NCBI RefSeq assembly: GCF_001949145.1
Contig: NW_019091432.1
Span: forward strand, 549,096-613,095
Reading direction: 5' to 3'
From: Acanthaster planci
Lineage: Eukaryota; Echinodermata; Asteroidea; Valvatida; Acanthasteridae
DNA length: 64,000 nt
Of the stretch, positions 21,552 to 33,905 are shown in pieces. A model generated the notes under the pieces. It was not told the DNA's origin. It saw only the letters and a list, made by a program, of their open reading frames with translations, and searched no databases. The number at the start of each line of letters is the position of its first letter. Position 1 is the stretch's first letter. Made by a program: the position numbers and the translations under genes.

Positions 21552-24356
21552 CTCGTTTGATCGTCTGTTGGCGTCGGTATGGTAAACTCATCATGTCGAC
21601 ATTCCTCACTCTCCTGATTGAAGCGAAGAAAGAGAGAAGACAGTCTGAGTTTGGTAATCACCAAATGTCAGAGGTCCAGTGTATATGACACTGGCAGATA
21701 ATAAAAAAAAATCATCCACAGAATCCGCATTCGACTTTGAGTTGTTCTGTAGTACTGGGTACACATATATACAGTTTTGCGAAGAACGAGATGCCGAACG
21801 TAAATTGCGTTGATGAAAAAATAGTGGATTAGCGTGAATGACCTGGGCGGAGCGTCAAATTGGCCAGTGGGGAGAACTGTGCCAATATTCAGAAAGTCGA
21901 GTTTGACGAGCAGCGTTCTTATGGAATCAATTGTGGAACTCATCATCGAAATCTGTTGTCGGTAACCCCAGCCTCGCATTTCTTAGTAACCACCGTCGAG
22001 GTGTAAAGAAATATTTCCCGTCTGATAACGTTGATTATGAATGAGCGATGTACAAAATGTTATCATGGAGCCACCTCAATTTATGGAGACGCATTACTGG
22101 CATTGGCGTCGCAGAGCTCAGCTGGTCATGCCTCAGTCAGGAGACAGTTGGATCAAAAATTAAAATTGTAATTATAATCGTATCGTTAACGTCCATAGTA
22201 ATTTGATCAAAATCAGCTGAACAATCAACTATCAACTGAACCTCCAGCATTAATTGTACCAATGAGAGTCATAACGCCCCCCCACAAAAAAATCACCCGA
22301 ATTAGGCAGCTAAATGTAGTTTTCCTGGCCTCCATTTCCCAATGTATTGTCGTTGTAATGTCCATGTATATACACGTGTCAGTGACCATTCTATTGAACC
22401 GTGCACCTGTTCTTTGGTCTTTGCCGAAAAGGTCTCGGGAACTTAGTAACTTGAGCAGTAAACACGAAATCAATATATATTTTACCCATGCCAATGCCCC
22501 ATGATGGAGGATCTCGTAGAACTGTATCTTACCTATTTGATGTTTTGTGCATTTCTGTTTAGGTCAACATTTTAAAGCCAGAAACCGCAGAACAGATGGA
22601 AATCTATGGTGGTAATTTATGGCTTGATTTGTTGGGGCCATTCAACAAAAAGTGTTATCCTGGTGTAGTTTGCAAACTTTGAGTGTTCTGCGTTGGCTGT
22701 ATCTTTGTCGTTCTGCGAATCACTTTAAATGGGTCTTCCGCTCACTGTCTCAGCGACGGGCACCGAGTAAACAAAATTGACATTTTATCAACATACAGAG
22801 GGCGTGTGTATAATTAATAGAATTCTGAATGTATAGAACTAATTAAAAATAATAAATACGGTGAAAACCGAGGAGTTGCAAATCGGTTGTTGCAAAATGT
22901 TAACTGTCCCATGAACAATTTTGAATGTGTATTTATTCAAGAAGTGCAGTTGCACACCACATCCCTGGCTGCGCTAGTTCGGTAAGGTCAGTCTTGTACA
23001 GCGCGGCTTTCTTTCCCCGGCCAAGGTCCGCCTTTCAGTTACCTGTGTACGCCCCCCCATTAAAATATTACAGTGCGTGTATAACCAGAGAACGCCAAGT
23101 ATGTCACGTACTGTAGATGCAATGCACATACATACATGTAGTACTGCTGTTAACGAGGGACAAAATTACATTATGATTATGTGGACATATTTTGCCATTA
23201 ATCAAATTAATTAATTAAAGGGAATGTCTCGCAGGGCTGATATTTGTCTGGGTTTTTCCTGACCTCAGGATTTTTTCATCAGGATTTTCCTTGATTTCAG
23301 AATTTTTCAAATATTCTCTTTATTTAAAATCTGGCAAATCCTGTGATTAAGGCATTTTTACGATTAAAAATTGGTGTTTAGCACAAGAAATTGGTATTTT
23401 AAGGGGTGCTGATACATGCAGGCAAACAGAGATTCATTTATACCACAGACTTTATGTTGCTGTTAGGCCCTCTTAAACCTCTGGTGATTATGTCGCGGGT
23501 ATTTCATTTTCCTCCAATCTCACCCCTGGTCTCAAGACTGATATCTGAATCGGACGTATCACCAACTCACATGACACTGTATTCCGTCACATGCTCATGA
23601 CAAACACCTCCAGTGTCTCCCTATTTCCACAGATTGTGCATATTGCTAAACACATTATTTATAATTCGTGGTCTCATGAAATTGACAGAAAGCGAGTAAT
23701 TGAACTCGGCATCGCCGTGCCAGCGAGACGCTGACCTCCTTCACCGGCATTATCGTGAAGCACAAAGGCATACGGGTAGATTTTCTAAGCGCAGAAACCT
23801 TTGCTTTGCTTTGCAGAAGAGGTTACCAACCAAAATACGTCATGTGAATAGCCTGGACTGGTTCTCTGCAGAAGGACCAAAATCCACTATGACGATGCGT
23901 TCGTCGTTCTATGACACCTGGTATACCGGACGCGCGACGAGCCACCCCAAGGCTGTCCTGTGAAATCATACGACGACATTTTTTCTTCCATTTTCTTGGC
24001 ATACTTGTGGGATCCTCGCGAAACCCCGGAGTATTCCTAGTCGTGGTTCCAAGACCTTCCTGTTTATTCAACGACACGAACCATCACCAGACGTAGCAGC
24101 CGGAGGGGCACCGTCGCCCTGTAAAGTACGAGAGTACTGTACATACACAGCACACTGCACGCCACAACGGATCGCAGGAACGCGAAAGGTGTCTTGAAAC
24201 CAAGACTAGTAACACTCAATTTAGTTGTAGCTAGTCTGGTTCCCGGACCTGACACAGAATCTAGAATATAGGAAAACTTGTAATGTAATTTTGTAATGTA
24301 TATTGTTTCGGAATGTTATTTACATGTTTTTTGTTTGGTAACCCTTTCTTTTTGAG
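21552..24356. other. Intergenic, no gene seen
   Basis: No coding exon, RNA gene or clear mobile element was recognised. It contains small AT-rich words such as TTAATTAATTAAAG near 23207. Confidence 0.5.
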
Positions 24357-25890
24357 CAGATTTTTGGCATATTAGCAATTTTGTACTTGTACTCGTAATT
24401 AAAAGTAATCATACTCATGCTCGGAGTTACAAGTACTCCTACTCGGAGGTACAAGTACTCGTACTCACACTCAGAGGTACGGTACAAGTACTCGTACTCA
24501 TACTCGGAAGTACAAGTACTCCTCGGAGGTACAAGTGCTCCTACTCAGAGGTACTTGTACTCATACTCGGAAGTACAAGTACTCCTCGGAGGTACAAGTA
24601 CTCGTACTCATACTTGGAGGTACTCATACTCCTACTCGGAGGTACTCGTACTCATACTCGGAGGTACTCGTACTCCTACTCGGAAGTACAAGTACTCCTC
24701 GGAGGTACAGGTACTCCTACTCGGAGGTTCAAGTACTCCTACTAATTATTAGGAGGTACAACTACTCATACTCGGAGGTACAAGTACTAATCATACTCGG
24801 AGGTACAAGTACTAATCATACTCGGAGGTACAAGTACTAATCATAGATCTTTGGCATATTACCAATTTTGTACTTGTACTCGTAATTAAAAGTAATCATA
24901 CTCATGCTCGGAGTTACAAGTACTCCTACTCGGAGGTACAAGTACTCGTACTCGGAGGTACTCGTACTTGGAGGTACAAGTACTCCTACTCGGAGGTACT
25001 CGTACTCCTACTCGGAGGTACAAGTACTCGTACTCCTACTCAGAGGTACGGTACAGGTACTCGTACTCATACTCGGAAGTACAAGTACTCCTCGGAGGTA
25101 CAAGTGCTCCTACTCGGAGGTACTCGTACTCATACTCGGAGGTACTCGTACTCATACTCGGAGGTGCAAGTTTTTCGTACTCATACTTGGAGGTACCCGT
25201 ACTCCTACTCGGAGGTACTCATACTCATACTCGGAGGTACTCGTACTCCTACTCATACTCGGAGGTACAAGTACTCCTAATCGGAGGTACAAGAACTCAC
25301 ACTCGGAGGTACAAGTACCTGTACTTGGGGGTTCAAGTACTCATACTTATAGTCGGAGGTACAAGTACTCATACTTATACTCGGACGTACAAATACTCAT
25401 ACTCGGAGGTACAAGGACTACTCCTACTCGGAGGTACAGGTACTCCTACTCGGAGGTTCAAGTACTCCTACTAATTATTAGGAGGTACAACTACTCATAC
25501 TCGGAGGTACAAGTACTAATCATACTCGGAGGTACAAGTACTAATCATACTCGGAGGTACAAGTACTAATCATACTCGGAGGTACAAGTTTTCCTACTCA
25601 TACTCGGAGGTACAAGTACCCGTACTTCCGGGTACTTATAGCCGGAGGAACAAGTACTCATACTTATCCTCAGAGGTACAAATACTCGTAGGTCGGAGGT
25701 ACTCGTACTTGGAGGTACAAGTACTCCTACTTGGAGGTACTCCTACTCGTACTCGGAGGTACAGGTACGCCTGCTCATACTCGGAGGTAAAGTATTCATA
25801 CTCGGAGGTACAAGTACCCGTATTCGGAGGTACAAGTACTCATACTAATACTCGGAGGTACAAATATTCATACTCGTACTCGGAGGCATA
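24357..25890. repeat. Higher-order minisatellite of GGAGGTACAAGTACTC units
   Basis: About 1.5 kb of 12 to 24-bp units centred on GGAGGTACAAGTACTC and TACTCGGAGGTAC, with many GTAC tetramers. Each unit is close to palindromic (GGAG-GTAC-AA-GTAC-TCC). A larger duplication is visible: 24357-24845 starts with TTTTTGGCATATTAGCAATT and 24846-25575 restarts with the near-identical TCTTTGGCATATTACCAATT. Both end in the same block with CTACTAATTATTAGG and three GTACTAATCATACTC units. Long open frames here are repeat artefacts. Confidence 0.95.
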
Positions 25891-27582
25891 AGCACTTGTA
25901 CTTGAAAATCAGTTTTGTGCTCAGATGGTAAAGTACTCAGACTTTCAGGTACTCAGAAATTTAATTACTGGGCACTACTCTGTACTCAGAAAAAAGCACT
26001 CGACTACAACACCGGTGACAGGGTATTTCGATCTCGATCATTTCGTAGAGCCGCTATAAGAAGAATATGTTGCCTATGGAATTAATATTACCAGACATGG
26101 GTATTGTAAAACACTTATTTGACAGGTAACCGCTCGAGCAATATTTTCTGCAGTGTGTGCCAAGCAATATTTATTTGCTATGAAATCAGTAATGTGCATT
26201 TTGTGATATTTTGGCTTTCCACGTGTTTTTTTTCTTCTTGCGTGTTCTTTGCAAATCTTCACACTTGCATTACCCCTGTGAAACATATGCCCTTTGGTAT
26301 TGGCACATTCTTCCCTGTCGTTAAATAGGCCTAGAAGCCAGAATGATTGTACCACATGTATGATGGTCGTGAAGACTTCTGTTCGCGTCCTTCAGTTGAA
26401 TCAAAGTAGTTAATCAAACAAAAGCAGCTGCGACCAGATATTTGTGAATCATGGTCAAAACAGAGCCTTAGCATTTTCTCCAAGTACAGTTTAGCTTGTG
26501 TGTTCAGCCTAAGGCGTATCCAAGAACAAATACAGTACATGGTCTTTATTTCATCGCTTCAGAATGGCAAAAGAAAAGCTTTTGTCCCGTTTATTCTTTT
26601 CAAATCTTTACAACGGACTCCAACTTTTCAGATACAGCGTACAGGCCGGTGCATATTTCAGGTGAAATTCGAAAGCAAATGCGAAGCGAATGTGTCAGGG
26701 AAACGGCAACGTCACAATGGAACTTCAAATTGTTGATGTCACGAAATTCGCTTTGCGTTCGCTTCCGCGTGAAGTATAAAACGGGCTTAACCCAAACCAC
26801 TCCCAAATGAGATTTTTGCTACATGCTTAGCCCACACCCTACCGGCAGTGGTGAAAGAGTGAAATTAGCCGGGGTGCACAGACCTCCGCGGGGGGGGGGG
26901 CTACTTGCCGCCATTACGCCATTGCCTAGCCGTATGTGTACCACCACCGTGCAAACTTTAAGTCTTACTTACTATTTTTGATCATGTTTTTCTTCTACAG
27001 TGCAGCGAGCAATCTCTTTCTTCGAAATCCAATTAACCTCGGTGATTTACCTCCCACAGTTGGAACGAAAAAAAAAAAACAAATGCTGGGTGTACACGGC
27101 CATGTGCCGGCCGCTCCAACGCGCCGCGTAGGAGGTGCGTGCGCTGCGTAACGCGACATTATGCACCCGCTGCTTGCTTGGCACGATGCTCGAGGCCACT
27201 TGTAACAGCGGACAGTGCATGCCCAGAATTTGCCAGATGCCTTGCCTCGAACAAGCTGGCTGAAGTGGGTGAGAGAATTGGGTCAAAAGACACGACCTAG
27301 AAGTTACCCGTGTGACAGCAGAGTATACACAATTTCACTGCATGACATTTTGTGTTTGGTTTCTTTGTTTTACTCGGGTGGGTACTTGTCTAACCACAAA
27401 TGATAATTTATTTTAAATTGTGAATGTTCTTCCTAAAATATTGGTGTTTTGTTAACAGTCAGAATTTGTTGTCTTGTAGTTGCAACTAAAATTGCTAAAA
27501 CTTGAATTCTTACAATTCTTCAATTTTGCCGATAGTGTTTGTGGTATACATAGGCCTACGATGGGCTTTGAAGCTTTTCATG
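25891..27582. other. Intergenic, no gene seen
   Basis: No coding sequence is recognised. It has an 11-G run at 26890-26900 and a GC-rich patch at 27095-27190. Confidence 0.5.
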
Positions 27583-27712
27583 GTGAAGGTGGCAAGTTAG
27601 GTATGAAGAGGCTTACGGTAGCACCATGCAAGGATATCTCTTTTTGAGTGAAGGTGGCATGTTAGGCATCAATGGGCTTACGGCAGCACCATGCAAGGAT
27701 ATCTCTTTTTGA
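27583..27712. repeat. Two-copy 65-bp direct tandem repeat
   Basis: Units 27583-27647 and 27648-27712 start GTGAAGGTGGCA and end CACCATGCAAGGATATCTC then TTTTTGAG. They differ at about eight positions, so the duplication is not recent. Confidence 0.92.
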
Positions 27713-27879
27713 GTATGTGTGGTTCTCAAAAGAACCAGAGGGTACTCAACGTTTCGGACAGTATGTACTCTGTCCGCTGTTAGGAGATCAGCAGGAGGGT
27801 TCTATTCTGTTCGGTTCTGCCACCTTTCAAGCCGCCGTAGCATCTCCGTTCATGTACCAGTTAGCTTTGCCATCTTAGT

Positions 27880-28200
27880 TATAGGGACTGCTCTTTGTAC
27901 ACCACATTTGGGTTTTTCCAAAAAGCAGCTGCTAAAACTACGGCTGGCCGTCAGTACAAAAGTAACAGAGTAATTCACTATAAGTGTGTTAACCTCATGC
28001 AGCTATCACAATATCAAATAATCACGCACTACTAAATACTAAATGAAAATGGGCAAGATGTATAGTTTGAACGAATTTGAGGTAAAATCATAAAACCACC
28101 AAAATATGTTTTTTGCATCTTAGGCCGCCCATAGGCCCTACAGTGGTCTGTTCTAGAACCGTTAACGCCTCTCTCATCCAAGTTACCATGGAAATGAAAT
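27880..28200 (+). repeat. Dispersed repeat, copy 1
   Basis: This segment resembles 57735-58105 in the same orientation. Shared landmarks are ACTGCTCTTTG, CTACGGCTGGCCGTCAGTAC, ATGCAGCTATCACA, CTAAATGAAAA, TTTGAACGAAT, GGCCGCCCATA and GTGGTCT. Divergence is substantial. No coding sequence is recognised, so the family type is unknown. Confidence 0.7.
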
Positions 28201-30156
28201 TGCGGAAAGGGCGTCTCAGCGTATTCCAGTCTAATCGACAAAATGATGGGAGGAACCTGCATTTTGATCGCCCTCTTTCCAGAAACCATTACGCAATAAT
28301 CAAGCGGTTGTTTAAAGCCAAACCAATCGGTGAACTCCAGAAGCCCAAGTTTAATCCAATTCGCATGGAATTATTATGCACTGAGTGTCCAAACCTAATA
28401 GCCCGAGAGAAGGGAAGAAAGTTATGACAACCAGAACAAAAAAAAACCCGATACGTATTTCTTATAATGAGCTGGATTTCTTTCTGCGCCCTAATCATTC
28501 CTCTTCGAAGTTTCAGCCGACTTGAATGCACATCTTACCAGATAATCATTGAACGTGTAGTTCAACCCTTGGTTAGGCTGACCTGCCCGTTAACACTTGA
28601 TTTGTTCTTGTTTCTTATTTCTTTTCGGAGGGGTGGGGTGATTTTAGGCAAATACAGCCTGTCCTAATCAACGTCAGTATTCACCAAGTGAAGAAAAATG
28701 CCGAGGCCATACTTTTCTTCCGTCTGAGAAAAAAAATACCATTCCAACAGCCCTTCAGCTTAAAATGATCCTAATTTCTCTCGATGGCCAAAAAAAAAAA
28801 AACATAAAACCTCTCAACTCTTGTCGATCGATGAAGGGCGGAATTATTTATCATGCCAGCGTTCGGGTCCTCTGCAGAGTAATGGAAAGACACGCGACGT
28901 GTCTTCGTGACACACCGTGCGGCGGTTCACGTGCATTTCGCTGATTGATCCCTCGCGAAGGAAATGTACTGTCGAGATTGGCTTTTGCTTGCGCACCGAG
29001 CGAGTTCAAGCTGTAAAGCGAGATATACAGAACAAACACCGAGTGTGACGGCTGTTTTTTACTAGCCATCCTCTCCGTTAAAATGATTTTTTTCACCTGA
29101 GAGCAATGTTCTATACATAATATTTTAAAGAGTGTTCCATAGTTTTCTGATTCAGGGCAATATTCCATTACTCTGCGTTGAAAAAGTAGAGACGGCTGAT
29201 ATAAGATCATTGGTCAGATCTGATGTATGGTCTATAGTTATAACAATTCCCTTTTTAGGAATATTTGACGTGGGTGACATGATTTTTGGTGGCAAACGCA
29301 TATTTTTTTTAAAGATACATCGGTTGAACATTGAAGAGCCTGCGCTGCGCAGCATTTTGGTATAGTTCGCACAAACGGACGGGGTTTTGTGCAGTGCAGA
29401 CAGTCCCACAATGCATTTCAGCCTGTACCTACTACGTTTCACATTTTTGGTCCAGTGGTAACCTGAAAAGGTCTATGAACGTTTGTATTTTACCGAAACT
29501 GAATCTAAAACAGTACTGATTTACTCAGGCCTTTTGTCTATTTGCGCTTTCATGATTTATCTATTTTTTCATATTTCTTTAATGCTTTTCGAGACATGCG
29601 TGATTCCAAACTTTTCACATAATAAATGCCATCAAGCTTTACAATATTATCATGCTTGCAAATTTACAACCGTACCTTTTTACAAAAGGCAAGCTTTTTT
29701 AATGACATGTATAATAGGGCTGGGGATTCCAGTCTCACTTGAACATTAATGGTAAGAGTAATGTTTTGAAGAAAAAAAATGATTATTGCAATATCAGATA
29801 TAACCCCATGTCCTCGACCAAAACATTTAATCAGCCCTAGAGTGCGAAAGATCCATTTTGGAACAAGTTCGACTCACCGTACCAGAAAGGAAAATGTCAT
29901 GTTGTCACTGTGTCACCGTCAAAAAATGTGAGTGACTCACCAACGGGATGACACTGAGTTTTGCTCCCCTTTTTCTGGAGCTATTGCGCCCATAATAAAG
30001 GATTCTTGCATTCCAAACGTCTAATGAGAATCTCATCTACACCCTAGGATGGCGTAGTAAACACACCTGAGACAGAGCAGCAGAAGAGGCATCGTGTGGA
30101 GTAGCCTAGATTCACGCGTTTTTTGGTCTTCTTCGGCCCTTCGTCGGTGAGTTCGT
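28201..30156. other. Intergenic and 3' flank of the SBK-like gene
   Basis: No gene is seen besides the possible untranslated region of the SBK-like gene on the right. Several A runs occur (28789-28802). Confidence 0.5.
29826..29831 (-). terminator. Possible polyadenylation signal for the SBK-like gene
   Basis: ATTAAA reads on the - strand about 325 nt past the SBK-like stop codon. It is a common variant signal, but the hexamer is frequent by chance and no GU-rich element was confirmed. Confidence 0.2.
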
Positions 30157-31296
30157 TCACCACGCGGACGCACTTTGTGTCTTACTGGCGTCTGCCGGCT
30201 GTTGGCACGCCGCTTGTACCCACTCGTCAATCCGCTGTCTCTTCAGCGAACTGTCCGAGCAAGTCACTACGCCGTGGCTCTCCAGCATCAGCCGGAGTTC
30301 CTTCATGGCCGTCACGTCACCGGCACGGGGGCTTTCATCCCCGCTGCCGTCGCCCTCCTTTGGGTTGGCCTGGTCCGGCTGGGCCTTGAGCCACTGTTCG
30401 CGCAGGTACTTGTTGATCTCGTCGACGGGGCACCGCCGCTCCGCGATCGGGTCCAGGATCTTTTTAAGGAACTTCTGTATCTTGGACGAGAGTTTCCGCC
30501 ACTCAAGTGGGGCGAGGTTCGCCCTCCGCTTTTGCCACTGGGTGAAATTGCGGAATGAGGTGTCCTCCGTCGTAGCCGTCCCCCAGGGGAAGACCCCGGT
30601 CAGGACACAGAAGGCGACAACGCCGAAAGCCCAGATGTCTTGGCTGTAGTCAGTTGTGTACCCTTCGTTGACGACCGTGGAGGAAATCTCCGGAGCCGTG
30701 TAGGGCGAGGTGGGCGCCCGCTTGGTCATTGTGTCACCTCTTCGCTGCGTGTCCCTAAAATTGGACAACTTGACGATGGTCATGTTGGTGTCGAAGACGA
30801 GGATGTTCTCTGGTTTCACATTGCCGTGTACGAGCAGCCTTTTGTGCATGAATGTCAGTGCCGAGGCAGTCTGGCTGAGGCATGATTTAGCCCTCTCCTC
30901 GTCCAGTCCTTGCTGGGGCGTTATGGCTTCAAGGAGGTCCCCCTGCGCTGCGTACTCCTGCACGATGATGAAAGCCTTGTCGGTCTCGATGGGCTGGTCG
31001 TAGGTGACCAGGATCGCCGGGTGGATCAGTCGGCAGCTGGTCTGAAACTCCCTGAGGTACTCGGCCATCCGAATCCGCAGTTTGTTGTGGTACTTGAGCA
31101 CCACGCGCTTCCCTGTCGTCTTCTCAACGACCAGCTCCACTTTGCTGAACGTCCCGCGGCTCAGCAACCGGATGGCGATGAAATTGCCCGGGCAGGACAA
31201 GGCGTCCTCGGCTGGGGAGGCTTCGGGAGTGTCCCGGGCCTGGCGGGGAAGACTCTGTTCCTCCTGCTTCATGGTGTTGGCGTGGGTAGGATCCAT
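30157..31296 (-). CDS. SBK-family protein kinase-like gene, predicted pseudokinase
   Basis: This single open exon encodes 379 residues. The fold is a protein kinase most like the SH3-binding kinase family (SBK1/2/3). It has an ATP loop SRGTFS (46-51), beta3 Lys68 in VVLK, alphaC Glu83 in LREF, KPENILVFD (161-169), APE (201-203), the F-helix Asp220 in DIWAFG, and LDPIAERRCPVDE (281-293) typical of the SBK C-lobe. The catalytic loop reads HGN (157-159) where HRD is expected, and the metal-binding DFG reads NFR (179-181). Two loop glycines are Ser. Such a protein should bind nucleotide poorly and not phosphorylate, so a scaffold or allosteric role is inferred. The C-terminal tail (about 305-379) is Pro/Gly/Ser-rich with a short basic patch. 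The frame is uninterrupted, arguing against a decayed pseudogene. The ATG at 31296 is the first in frame before the kinase domain. Confidence 0.9.
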   Translation of the reverse strand: MDPTHANTMKQEEQSLPRQARDTPEASPAEDALSCPGNFIAIRLLSRGTFSKVELVVEKTTGKRVVLKYHNKLRIRMAEYLREFQTSCRLIHPAILVTYDQPIETDKAFIIVQEYAAQGDLLEAITPQQGLDEERAKSCLSQTASALTFMHKRLLVHGNVKPENILVFDTNMTIVKLSNFRDTQRRGDTMTKRAPTSPYTAPEISSTVVNEGYTTDYSQDIWAFGVVAFCVLTGVFPWGTATTEDTSFRNFTQWQKRRANLAPLEWRKLSSKIQKFLKKILDPIAERRCPVDEINKYLREQWLKAQPDQANPKEGDGSGDESPRAGDVTAMKELRLMLESHGVVTCSDSSLKRQRIDEWVQAACQQPADASKTQSASAW

Positions 31297-33794
31297 CTGC
31301 TACCGGATGCACTCCCCGTCTGCTTCAGCACCGCTGTGTAGTCCGAGCATGCACCCAACGGAGACAACCTGACCACTCCGCTGCTGCCGCGATCTTGAGA
31401 CTTCATAGCAAAAGCGATGGATTATTACGCACTGTTTTTCCAAAAAGGTTCGCATCGACCCCAGCACACTTTCGGCATCCGACATAAACATCGCGGCCTA
31501 TAATAGTACGGGAGGAGGGACATCGGTTACGTGTCTGCGCACTTTGATTGCACTTAGCACATATTCTGTACAATGTGCATGCATGTGCGTTCGTAATGAC
31601 GACTCACTCGGATACCCACGTCACGTCACACGTGCACTAGACCACGGCTGCATCACCACCAGACGACCTCGGAGTAGAGAGAGCTATTACGGGATTAAGA
31701 ATTCCCGGTATTTATGTATTTCAAATATTACTTCATCCACCTCTTCTTGAACCGTTATTTTTGCATGGAAAGCACAGTCAGCCATTAGTGTTCTAAACTG
31801 TTGTAAAGAAATTAGTTGAAAGAGTAACAGACGTAAGTGTTATTTCAGATCGCTCGGCGTACAATTGCATGTAGCACTGCGCGCGATAGCAGTGCACGCG
31901 ATGGCAATGTCAAACGGGCGATACCATTTTGAAGAACGGAGGGTCACAGTTTAGGCAGACAGAAACGGGAGGTATGGTAATCTCTCAACAAAAGCAGCCA
32001 GCGGGTGTTTAAAGCTGAAATGGCAGCTATTATACTGTAGGTAGTTTTAGATGCAGTTTGAATTGTGAGGCAATAAACATTAACGGCTTATACCCCCCGG
32101 CAACAGTCGACGCTTTGACAGTTTGCCGCCGCCAATGCATCATCCAGTCTAAGCCGTAGCACTGCGCGACACGTGGGAGAAGATAGATGATTCGGCATTA
32201 CCGCGTCGCAATGGGGGGGGGGGGGGTTGGCGTTTCAGCCAGGACATGACAGCTATTTTTGTTACGTATTGAATAAGATGCTGGTGATGATGGTCTGTAA
32301 AATGCCATTTACTGTGCTCGCTTATGGTTCAAAGTTGTCGTTCTTGTGAAAGTACTCCTGCGTGTGTGTGCAGCTTAAAACAAGTATAAAAGTTAATAAA
32401 CAGCTGCATGATTCATGTATTTATATATGTCAACGTCCCTTGCTATGACATTTGAAGATTTTTCATTGTAAAACCAGTGTCCTCCTTTAGAATTTTGATC
32501 ACGATATTCAAATGCCACCCGCCAATATAGTTTTTTTTTTAGCAATTCCAAGTGACATGTGTCTCTAATCGATCGAGCGGCAAGCAAACAGTCGATTGTT
32601 CTGGTTTCCGAATAATAGATCCCAATGACGATTACGTTCATGGTACGATCGCCCTTTGCATTTCACATTCATGAAAATCACGCCCGTCTGGTTTCTTCAG
32701 ATGTTGCCTCCAGCAGAGTTAGTATCGATAAATGATTGGACACACGGTACCCATCCTACCAGCTCGTAATGACATGAGCTGTTTAGAAATGTAATTGCGG
32801 CATTTTTAAAGGGTCCGTGCAATGATTTGGGGGAGGGGGTTAGACACTCTCTTTTTTGTGCCTCTAAATACTCGTCATCAGCGTATGAAAACTATTTGAA
32901 ATCCTTTTGGGATTGTAAGCGTACCGAAAGGTGCACATTTCCCTCAACATTTGATATTGTAAAAGCTCTTCGGGGCAATCTTAGATTGGTCAGATTGTGA
33001 ACCCAATATTTGCTCACTGACGACGTTTCCCAGAAAGGGTAGCCGCACTTACACAACAGTGAACACATAATTCAAGAGAAAAAAACATTACGAGAGCAAA
33101 ATATCAAAAATTCCACCAGTTGTTTTTGTGTGAAAATCATGCAAGAATTTTCCCTGGGATGGCATCACAGTACCACACAGTTCCGTGAATGTGGAATTTG
33201 CTCTTAAAATAAGAAGGGGCGAATATACCTATGACAGTGGCAAAACGAAAATTTGAAAATGAGATTAACTGAGACACAAACGTGCAAGCGTTGTAAAATA
33301 ATTGAATTATATTCGCCCTTCAATAGTGCAGGATGGAATTATTATTGCCTCTCCATACATATTTTGATAATGGGTTAAAAACATTAAAATAACACGAAAC
33401 CTCCCAGATCACTGCCCACATTTGATGAATCGTTTCATCTTGGTAAAAAGCCCGCACTTAATAAAAATTGATATTTAACGAATATGCTCTGTGCCCCTCG
33501 TCAGTGTCTGAGACACAAACATGCCTCTCGGGGGAAAAATACGTGACAGCCATTGAAAACGAGCCTGGACTATAGTAAGAAGGAACCACGTGGCAGTCGC
33601 TTCACTGAAGCTTGCTTTTTATATTGTCTTTTTTTTCAGAAGCCGAGTTAATGTTCAGATTCAAATATTGAAAGTCCCTGAAGATTAATTCGCACAGATT
33701 TGATAGAAATGATAACTACTCGGCTTAGATGGAACTGTACTTTTTGAGAAACCTTGAAACGTGCATCACGAAATTCGTGGTGTATTTTTGTGGT

Positions 33795-33905
33795 CATTTT
33801 GTTTTGTTTGGTTTTGTTTTCGGTTTGTTTTGTTTTCGTTTTGTTTTGAAAACAAAAAGAAAACAAAAACAGAAAAAAAACAGAACTGCATGCAGTTCTG
33901 TTTTT
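33795..33905. repeat. GTTTT-rich inverted block ending in a perfect 30-bp palindrome
   Basis: A (GTTTT)n tract at 33795-33847 faces an (AAAAC)n tract at 33848-33880. It is followed by a perfect palindrome 33876-33905 centred on TGCATGCA. The nested self-complementarity could form a cruciform. Confidence 0.9.

Noticed and set aside
24417-25569. Open frames of up to 221 codons rich in YSYSEVQVLLGGTS
   Set aside because: Pure minisatellite translation with open frames in several registers; no start context or splice signals.
24357-25890. CRISPR-like array
   Set aside because: No unique spacers between constant repeats; the units grade into each other and the genome is eukaryotic.
30175-31341. 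Plus-strand and alternate-frame open frames opposite the SBK-like gene
   Set aside because: They are shadows of the GC-rich kinase coding sequence with no recognisable product.
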